This document shows, piece by piece, positions 1 to 4,895 of a stretch of 6,369 bases of DNA. Position 1 is the first letter of the stretch; every line of letters starts with the position of its first letter. Under the pieces are notes generated by a model. That model was not told the origin of the DNA and made no database searches. It saw only the letters and a list, made by a program, of their open reading frames with translations. Origin of the DNA: Planctomycetes bacterium GWF2_50_10. Lineage in GTDB: Bacteria; Planctomycetota; Phycisphaerae; Sedimentisphaerales; GWF2-50-10. The DNA lies in NCBI GenBank assembly GCA_001824635.1, contig MHYB01000056.1:5828-12196 (forward strand), given 5' to 3'. The translations under genes were made by a program, and so were the position numbers.

Positions 1-663
1 GGGTTCCTGCATTCCAGCGACCTGGATGCGAATAAGCCTATAAACTGGAAGCGTATGATCGAATTTAATGGGGAGTACGGCTGCATGGGTGATCTGGGCA
101 TGCACGCCTGTCATGTGCCATTCAGGGCTGGGTGGATGCCGGTGAATGTGCGGGCGATTCTTTCCAAAGTTGTCAAGGAGCGGCCGGATGGTAAAGGCGG
201 CATGGCTCCGTGCAAGACGTGGGATAATGCGACGCTGTTTTGCCAGGCTCAGGATAAGGTAAGCGGCCAGCAGTTCCCGTTGACGATCAAAACGCATCGT
301 ATAGCACCAGGGAATAAAAATAACTGGTATTTGGAAATATGGGGCACGAAAGCGTGCGCAAAATGGAGCAGCAGTGAGATCAATACGCTGTATGTGCTTG
401 AATACAAGGGCGGTGAGCAGGCGTGGCAGCGAATTGAGATGAGCCATGACCTGGCTTATAAATCCATAACGGGTGGCATCTTCCAAACGGGCTTTTCAGA
501 TTCGATACTGCAAATGTGGGCTGCTTTCTGCTATGAACTGGCTCACGGCAAGGCTCCAAAGAAATTTGCGGGCTGCGTTACGGCTGATGAAGCGGCTTTG
601 AGCCATAAGCTTTTTACGGCGGCTTTGGAGTCTAACAGGAACTGCCAAACGGTACAGTTATAG
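1..663 (+). CDS. Gfo/Idh/MocA-family oxidoreductase, C-terminal part (5' end outside window)
   Basis: The reading frame is open from base 1, so the gene begins upstream of the window; 220 C-terminal residues are visible, ending at TAG 661-663. An internal ATG at 55 is not taken as the start because coding-like sequence continues upstream of it. Gfo/Idh/MocA proteins are NAD(P)-dependent sugar or cyclitol dehydrogenases with an N-terminal Rossmann fold and a C-terminal alpha/beta substrate domain. Only the second domain is seen. Visible residues 27-38 read GCMGDLGMHACH, matching the family's conserved G-x-x-x-D-x-G-x-H motif, with D31 and H35 near the catalytic site. The last part (ITGGIFQTGFSDSILQMWAA, then a helical TADEAALSHKLFTAALES) is typical of the family C-terminus. 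The substrate cannot be deduced; lying next to pentose genes suggests a sugar, but the gene is convergent with xylR and not in the xyl operon. Family call firm, function open. Confidence 0.85.
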   Translation, partial: GFLHSSDLDANKPINWKRMIEFNGEYGCMGDLGMHACHVPFRAGWMPVNVRAILSKVVKERPDGKGGMAPCKTWDNATLFCQAQDKVSGQQFPLTIKTHRIAPGNKNNWYLEIWGTKACAKWSSSEINTLYVLEYKGGEQAWQRIEMSHDLAYKSITGGIFQTGFSDSILQMWAAFCYELAHGKAPKKFAGCVTADEAALSHKLFTAALESNRNCQTVQL

Positions 664-673
664 ATAAAATTTT

Positions 674-1816
674 TCAGTTCAGGCGGCGCATTTTTCGAAA
701 TTTCAGCGGTGACAGGCCTACTAAGCCTTTGAAATACCTGCAGAAGTGCTCTGTGTCGCTGAATGATAAGCCATGCGCAATCGTTTTTACAGACTCATTG
801 CTGTTGAGCAGCTTTTTTTTGATATAATCCGTCCTGAGTCGGTTGATCTCTGCCTTGATGGTTTTGCGCAAAAATTGTTTAAAGCGGTATTCCAATTCTC
901 GTCGAGAAAGATTTGTGGCTGCCACTACATCGGTGACCTGGATCTGCTTATGAAAATTGTTGCGAATATAAACCAGGGCGGAGATAACTTCCTTATTGTC
1001 TGTGGCGAGAATGTCAGTTGACTGTCGTTTAATTATTTCGAGCGGCTGGACAAGGAGGATCCGAGTTTTTCGATCGCCGCTCATGAGTTGATCGAGGTGC
1101 TTTGCGGCTTCAAAGCCCGTATTTTCAAAATTCAGCAGAACACTGGATAATGGCGGCGAAGACAGGTTGCATACCAATTCATCATTATCGACGCCTATGA
1201 CGGCCACTTCTTCAGGTACATTGATCGAAACCGCTTTACACGCCTCAAGAACGTAAATGGCGCAATCATCGTTACAGGCGAACACGCAAAGAGGTTTGGG
1301 TAAATTTTTCAGCCATTTCGCCATGCTCGCCCGTTCGTCAATTTGGCTTGATGACTGGCCGGAGCGGTATTCAAAGATATTTGACAGACCTTTTTCGAGG
1401 AGATATGCGCTGAAACTTGCAAAGCGTTTATCCGACCAAAACAGGTTGTTGAAGCCGCAATAAACGAAATTCCTGAAGCCGAGGGAAATATAGTAATCAG
1501 CTACCATTTTGCCGATCTTGTCAGAATCGGTTATTATTAGGCTGGCGCCGGGAACGTTTTCATTGTGACTATTATGAACCACCTTGGGTATGTTGACGGC
1601 CAAGACCTGTGAGATATTCGGGGCATCGCAAATAAAAAGCCCATCGAAGTTGAGCAAATCCAGGTTAAATATTTTCCTTTTTGGGCCGTGGAGATATTCT
1701 GGAGGGCGGGTGTGCACCTGCCAATGGGCAAAGGCGGAGATATACCGCTGGGCACCGCTGAGCATCTGGCGGCCGACGACCCTGGAAGTATCCGCAATGA
1801 CAAGGACTTTTTTCAT
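674..1816 (-). CDS. xylR: XylR-type transcriptional regulator (sugar-binding domain plus AraC DNA-binding domain)
   Basis: 380 residues, close to E. coli XylR (about 392). Residues 2-265 form a LacI/periplasmic-binding-protein-like sensor: N-terminal KKVLVIADTSRVVGRQ, then ACNDDCA at 180-186, VPEEVAVIGVDNDEL at 200-214 and PPLSSV at 221-226, all in the order seen in XylR. Residues 281-380 form an AraC-type domain with two helix-turn-helix units (about 295-315 and 343-365), ending in the family signature around FSDTEHFCRYFKGLVGLSPLKFRK's core. By family, it binds D-xylose and controls xylose genes. The start is ATG at 1816. A TTG at 1855 would add 13 residues, but it lies upstream of the likely -10 box (1849-1844), and homology begins at MKKV. 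The ribosome site is weak (GAG only). It is divergent from xylBA, as expected for the regulator. Its stop lies 10 bases from that of the convergent oxidoreductase. An inducer other than xylose remains possible. Confidence 0.9.
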   Translation of the reverse strand: MKKVLVIADTSRVVGRQMLSGAQRYISAFAHWQVHTRPPEYLHGPKRKIFNLDLLNFDGLFICDAPNISQVLAVNIPKVVHNSHNENVPGASLIITDSDKIGKMVADYYISLGFRNFVYCGFNNLFWSDKRFASFSAYLLEKGLSNIFEYRSGQSSSQIDERASMAKWLKNLPKPLCVFACNDDCAIYVLEACKAVSINVPEEVAVIGVDNDELVCNLSSPPLSSVLLNFENTGFEAAKHLDQLMSGDRKTRILLVQPLEIIKRQSTDILATDNKEVISALVYIRNNFHKQIQVTDVVAATNLSRRELEYRFKQFLRKTIKAEINRLRTDYIKKKLLNSNESVKTIAHGLSFSDTEHFCRYFKGLVGLSPLKFRKMRRLN

Positions 1817-1838
1817 TGTATAACTCGTGCGTAAAGTG

Positions 1839-1851
1839 GTTATATTATAAC
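1839..1851. promoter_or_regulatory. Palindrome GTTATA-T-TATAAC, candidate operator
   Basis: A perfect 6-base inverted repeat around a single central T. It covers the predicted xylR -10 box. The half-site TATAAC recurs at 1819-1824, and an arm-to-arm version, GTTATAAC, occurs at 1882-1889. Binding here by XylR would fit autorepression, but AT-rich -10 sequences can form such symmetry by chance. Confidence 0.4.
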
Positions 1852-1871
1852 GCAAAAAGGCCTTTTAACAA
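1844..1871 (-). promoter_or_regulatory. Predicted xylR promoter
   Basis: On the minus strand there is an exact TATAAT at 1849-1844 and TTGTTA (4 of 6 to TTGACA) at 1871-1866, with a 16-base spacer. Transcription would begin near 1837, giving a leader of about 20 bases before ATG 1816. The -10 box lies inside the palindrome at 1839-1851, and the spacer carries the palindrome at 1855-1866, so protein binding at either site could block xylR transcription (autoregulation, inferred). Confidence 0.55.
1855..1866. promoter_or_regulatory. Perfect 12-base palindrome AAAAGGCCTTTT, candidate operator
   Basis: A perfect, gapless 12-base palindrome centred between 1860 and 1861. It lies in the spacer of the predicted xylR promoter and touches the -35 area of the possible xylB promoter, roughly midway between the two divergent start regions. 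The position suits a regulator-binding site, though the binding protein is not known from the sequence. Confidence 0.4.
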
Positions 1872-1889
1872 GCGGAAATCGGTTATAAC
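1862..1889 (+). promoter_or_regulatory. Possible weak xylBA promoter
   Basis: TATAAC at 1884-1889 matches the -10 consensus at 5 of 6 positions. The best-spaced -35 is CTTTTA at 1862-1867 (16-base spacer), which is poor. A good -10 with a poor -35 is what would be expected of a promoter that needs an activator such as an AraC-family protein. Transcription would start near 1896, leaving about 30 bases before xylB. The placement is a reading of the sequence only. Confidence 0.35.
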
Positions 1890-1906
1890 ATAGACTGCTA
1901 ACAACC
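1882..1906. promoter_or_regulatory. GTTATAAC palindrome and imperfect inverted partner, candidate operator
   Basis: GTTATAAC at 1882-1889 is a perfect 8-base palindrome, preceded by G to give GGTTATAAC. An imperfect inverted copy, CTAACAACC (reverse complement GGTTGTTAG, 6 of 9 matches), lies at 1898-1906. Together they flank the expected xylB transcription start. Weak evidence on its own; the recurrence of GGTTATA before araB is the reason to list it. Confidence 0.3.
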
Positions 1907-1926
1907 AGAAATGGACAGGTGTTGGA

Positions 1927-3420
1927 ATGTATCTACTAGGTTATGATATCGGCAGTTCATCGGTAAAGGCCACTGTGCTGGATGTACAAAGCGGCAAATG
2001 CGTGGCATCTGCGAGTTCACCTGAGAAGGAAATGCATATTGATGCTAAACAGGCGGGTTGGGCAGAGCAGGATCCGGATATGTGGTGGGAGAATCTGAAA
2101 ATCGCAACCTCGCGGATCTTGCATAACAGCAAAATTTCCGCCGGGGATATTAAGGCGATCGGTGTTTCCTACCAGATGCACGGGCTTGTTGTCGTTGATG
2201 AGAATAAACGCGTTCTACGGCCGGCGCTAATCTGGTGCGACAGCCGAGCGGTTGAAATAGGCAACGAGGCGTTTGAAAAAATCGGCGCGGATCTATGTCT
2301 TGGACGATTATTGAATTCTCCTGGGAATTTCACGGCTTCGAAGCTTAAGTGGGTCAAAAGCAACGAGCCGGCGATCTATTCGAAAATACATAAGGCTATG
2401 CTGCCGGGCGAATATATCGCCATGCGTCTGACGGATAAAATAGTTACCACGCCTTCTGGGCTTTCTGAAGGTATACTGTGGGATTTTCAAACGAAATCGG
2501 TTGCGGATATTGTTCTGGGCCAGTACGGTATCTCTTCGGAGCTTTTGCCCGAAGTAGTGCCGACGTTCAGCATCCAGGGCGAAATTACTTCTTTGGCAGC
2601 GAATGAACTTGGTCTTAAAGCCGGGACGCCGATCTCGTATCGCGCGGGAGATCAGCCCAATAACGCTCTTTCACTTAATGTGCTCAATCCAGGTGAGATC
2701 GCTACTACGGCAGGTACATCGGGCGTAGTGTATGGCATCGGGGCATCGGCTAAGTATGATCCTCAATCACGGGTCAATACGTTTGCGCATGTCAATTACA
2801 GCAAAGAATCGCCTCGTTACGGCGTGCTGCTTTGCGTAAATGGAACGGGAATACTAAACAGCTGGCTAAAGCACAATATCGGCAGCGGGATGGATTATGC
2901 CGAGATGAATGAGATCGCCGCAAAAGCTCCTATTGGTTCGGATGGACTAGTCATATTGCCTTACGGCAACGGCGCGGAGCGGACGCTGAAAAATAAAAAT
3001 ATCGGTGCGCAGGTGCATGGGTTGAACTTTAACATTCATGGCAAGTCGCATGTTCTGCGGGCGGGACAGGAAGGGATTGTGTTCGCTCTTAATTACGGCC
3101 TTGATATCATGAAAGGCATCGGTATTGAGATCAAGACGATTCGGGCGGGCTGGGCCAATATGTTCCTTTCGCCGGTGTTTGCGAAAGCATTCGCAACGGT
3201 GACAAACGCAAGGATCGAGCTTTTCAATACGGACGGCTCACAAGGGGCGGCTCGCGGAGCGGGGATGGGTGCAGGGCTTTATAAAAATACTGCGGAGGCG
3301 TTTGGCGGTCTTGAATGCAAGCAAACTGTCGAGCCGGAAACGTCTTCTATGGCGGCATACCAGGAAGCGTATCAAAGATGGGCGGGCGTGCTGAACTCGC
3401 AAATCAAGGAAAATAAGTAA
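1927..3420 (+). CDS. xylB: Xylulokinase (FGGY carbohydrate kinase family)
   Basis: 497 residues, full length for the family; phosphorylates D-xylulose with ATP to D-xylulose 5-phosphate, in the cytoplasm. The N-terminal actin-like fold starts with LGYDIGSSSVKA (D7, phosphate-binding region). QMHG at 83-86 is the xylulokinase sugar-pocket motif, and WCDSR follows at 103-107. The likely catalytic Asp is D242 in YRAGDQPNNA. AGTSGVVYG at 262-270 is the usual ATP-side glycine motif, and QGAARGAGMGAG from 439 is the C-terminal FGGY signature region. The motif forms RAGDQPNN and RAGWANMFLSP differ from the E. coli GGGDN and GGGARS and recall, from memory, Bacteroides-type enzymes. ATG 1927 is preceded by AGG at 1917-1919 (7-base gap). 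It is first in an operon with xylA, 18 bases downstream, and divergent from xylR, which likely controls it. A related ketose kinase activity is possible, but adjacency to xylA supports xylulose. Confidence 0.95.
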   Translation: MYLLGYDIGSSSVKATVLDVQSGKCVASASSPEKEMHIDAKQAGWAEQDPDMWWENLKIATSRILHNSKISAGDIKAIGVSYQMHGLVVVDENKRVLRPALIWCDSRAVEIGNEAFEKIGADLCLGRLLNSPGNFTASKLKWVKSNEPAIYSKIHKAMLPGEYIAMRLTDKIVTTPSGLSEGILWDFQTKSVADIVLGQYGISSELLPEVVPTFSIQGEITSLAANELGLKAGTPISYRAGDQPNNALSLNVLNPGEIATTAGTSGVVYGIGASAKYDPQSRVNTFAHVNYSKESPRYGVLLCVNGTGILNSWLKHNIGSGMDYAEMNEIAAKAPIGSDGLVILPYGNGAERTLKNKNIGAQVHGLNFNIHGKSHVLRAGQEGIVFALNYGLDIMKGIGIEIKTIRAGWANMFLSPVFAKAFATVTNARIELFNTDGSQGAARGAGMGAGLYKNTAEAFGGLECKQTVEPETSSMAAYQEAYQRWAGVLNSQIKENK

Positions 3421-3427
3421 TCCAAAC

Positions 3428-3433
3428 AGGGAG
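3428..3433 (+). promoter_or_regulatory. Ribosome binding site of xylA
   Basis: AGGGAG, five bases before ATG 3439. It sits in the 18-base gap after xylB, supporting the chosen start and independent translation of xylA from a shared xylBA message. Confidence 0.75.
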
Positions 3434-3438
3434 CAATA

Positions 3439-4749
3439 ATGAACCAGTTTTTTCCAAGTGTATCAAAAATCAAGTACGAGGGGCCTGATTCCAGGAATTC
3501 GCTTGCCTTTAAGTATTACAATCCGCGGGAAAAGGTACTCGGCAAGACAATGGCCGAGCACCTGCGTTTTGCGGTTTGTTACTGGCACACATTCAAGGGC
3601 ACAGGTTCCGACCCGTTCGGGCCTGGCACGATGATCCGTTCCTATAACAGTTCCGCTGATCCGATGCAGAACGCAGAGGACACGATGCACGCAGCGTTTG
3701 AACTATTTTCCAAGCTGGGTGTTGAGTTCTGGTGCTTTCATGACAGGGATATATCGCCTGAGGCTGATAATCTAGCAGAAACCAATAAGCGGCTGGACCA
3801 AATTGTAAAACTCGCGAAGAAATTACAAAAGGATAACGGCATAAAGCTGCTTTGGGGCACGACAAATGCCTTTAGCCACAGGCGGTTTATGGCGGGTGCC
3901 GGGACAAATCCATCACCGGCAGTATTCGCGTACGCGGCAAGCCAAATCAAAAAAGCAATGGAAGTGACAAAGGAACTCGGCGGTGCGGGTTATGTTTTCT
4001 GGGGCGGGCGCGAGGGATATGAAACGCTGCTCAATACCGATATGGACCGTGAGCTTGATCATCTGGCATTGCTGCTGCAGATGGCGGTGGATTATAAAAA
4101 GAAAATTAACTTCCGCGGGCAGTTCTATATCGAGCCCAAGCCCAAGGAACCCACCAAGCACCAGTACGATTTCGATACAGGCAACTGCATCGCTTTTCTG
4201 CAGAAGTACGGGCTGCAAGATCACTTCAAAATGAATATCGAAGCTAATCATGCGACGCTAGCAGGGCATTCATTCCAGCATGAGCTTGAGCTTGCCGCGA
4301 TAAATAATATGCTTGGGTCTGTGGATGCCAACCGGGGCGATTTGTTCCTGGGCTGGGATACGGATCAGTTCCCGACAGACATCTATGAAACAACTTTGGC
4401 CATGTATACCATTTTTAAGGCAGGGGGCTTTACAACGGGCGGTTTGAATTTCGACGCAAAGCTTCGCAGGCAGTCGATCGATCCGGAAGACCTCTTTACC
4501 GCACATATCGGCGCGATGGACGCTTTTGCAAGGGGCCTTAAAAATGCAGCCCGGATGATCAAGGAAGGCAAATTCACTAAGGCGATCAAGGGACGGTACG
4601 CAGGCTGGGATACGGATTTTGGCAAAAAGATCGAGAAAAGGAAACTTGGCTTCGAACAGCTTGAAAAATACACGCTTGCAAACGGCGAGCCGGCTTTACA
4701 ATCGGGCAGGCAGGAATTGCTGGAAAATACGTTGAATGACTATATTTAA
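3439..4749 (+). CDS. xylA: Xylose isomerase, long (class II) type
   Basis: 436 residues, the length of class II enzymes, which carry an N-terminal extension missing from the shorter actinobacterial type. It interconverts D-xylose and D-xylulose using two divalent metal ions in a TIM barrel, normally as a tetramer. All active-site residues are present: catalytic H101 and D104 in FHDRD; signature VFWGGREGYE at 186-195; signature IEPKPKEPTKHQYD at 231-244 with E232 and K234; E268 and H271 in IEANHATLAGH; D296 in VDANRGD; D307 and D309 in WDTDQFPTD; D339 in NFDAK. These positions agree with standard numbering of E. coli and Thermotoga class II enzymes, so there is no internal insertion or deletion around the site. 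It is second in the xylBA operon and supplies the substrate for XylB. The order kinase-then-isomerase is opposite to E. coli xylAB. Activity on glucose is a usual side reaction of the family. Confidence 0.98.
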   Translation: MNQFFPSVSKIKYEGPDSRNSLAFKYYNPREKVLGKTMAEHLRFAVCYWHTFKGTGSDPFGPGTMIRSYNSSADPMQNAEDTMHAAFELFSKLGVEFWCFHDRDISPEADNLAETNKRLDQIVKLAKKLQKDNGIKLLWGTTNAFSHRRFMAGAGTNPSPAVFAYAASQIKKAMEVTKELGGAGYVFWGGREGYETLLNTDMDRELDHLALLLQMAVDYKKKINFRGQFYIEPKPKEPTKHQYDFDTGNCIAFLQKYGLQDHFKMNIEANHATLAGHSFQHELELAAINNMLGSVDANRGDLFLGWDTDQFPTDIYETTLAMYTIFKAGGFTTGGLNFDAKLRRQSIDPEDLFTAHIGAMDAFARGLKNAARMIKEGKFTKAIKGRYAGWDTDFGKKIEKRKLGFEQLEKYTLANGEPALQSGRQELLENTLNDYI

Positions 4750-4792
4750 GACTAATTGACTCGTTGACAACAACCCAGCCTCTTACAAAGCG

Positions 4793-4830
4793 AAACGGTA
4801 TTTCTAGGGTTCTGCCCCAAAATGCCGTTT
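4793..4830 (+). repeat. 38-base dyad (hairpin-forming inverted repeat) between xylA and araB
   Basis: AAACGGTATTT at 4793-4803 pairs with AAATGCCGTTT at 4820-4830: 11 pairs including one G-U. The loop is 16 bases, within which GGG (4807-4809) can pair with CCC (4815-4817). It lies 44 bases after the xylA stop and just before the -10 region of araB. No T-run follows (next bases are GGGTTTCTGGG), so it is not a standard intrinsic terminator. It could stabilise the xylBA message 3' end, act as a Rho-linked or imperfect terminator, or be a DNA operator for araB. Confidence 0.5.
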
Positions 4831-4847
4831 GGGTTTCTGGGAATGAA

Positions 4848-4873
4848 GGTTATAATTCTGCATGTTTTATAAT
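4848..4873 (+). promoter_or_regulatory. Predicted araB promoter region with two TATAAT boxes
   Basis: Exact TATAAT hexamers occur at 4851-4856 and 4868-4873. The first is preceded by GGT, giving GGTTATAATT from 4848, and has a partial -35 (TTGGGT at 4829-4834, 16-base spacer). The second has no recognisable -35 and would leave a leader of only about 15 bases, still holding the GGAG ribosome site. The first is the more likely main box. A weak -35 would suit activator control. A separate promoter here means araB need not depend on xylBA readthrough. Confidence 0.5.
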
Positions 4874-4886
4874 TTTTGTATGTTTC

Positions 4887-4890
4887 GGAG
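4887..4890 (+). promoter_or_regulatory. Ribosome binding site of araB
   Basis: GGAG, five bases before ATG 4896. It settles the start of araB, whose protein then begins exactly at the conserved N-terminal strand (PYTIGIDYGSNSVR). Confidence 0.7.
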
Positions 4891-4895
4891 TTATT

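Noticed and set aside
640..674. Possible terminator at the convergent oxidoreductase/xylR junction (AACTG/CAGTT stem, then TTTTT)
   Set aside because: The stem is only five pairs with a ten-base loop, and the T-run is about ten bases beyond it. Too weak to call.
1817..1855. A 13-residue N-terminal extension of XylR from a TTG codon at 1855
   Set aside because: The extension contains the predicted -10 box of xylR, has no family similarity, and ATG 1816 begins exactly at the conserved strand.
4764..4769. Exact TTGACA (-35 consensus) shortly after the xylA stop
   Set aside because: The position 17 bases further on is AAAGCG, and no acceptable -10 lies at a 15-19 base spacing. The exact TATAAT boxes are 80 or more bases downstream.
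4822..4872. A 16-codon open frame (MPFGFLGMKVIILHVL) before araB that could be a leader peptide
   Set aside because: It starts inside the dyad, has no ribosome binding site before either ATG, and contains no run of regulatory codons; it looks like chance.
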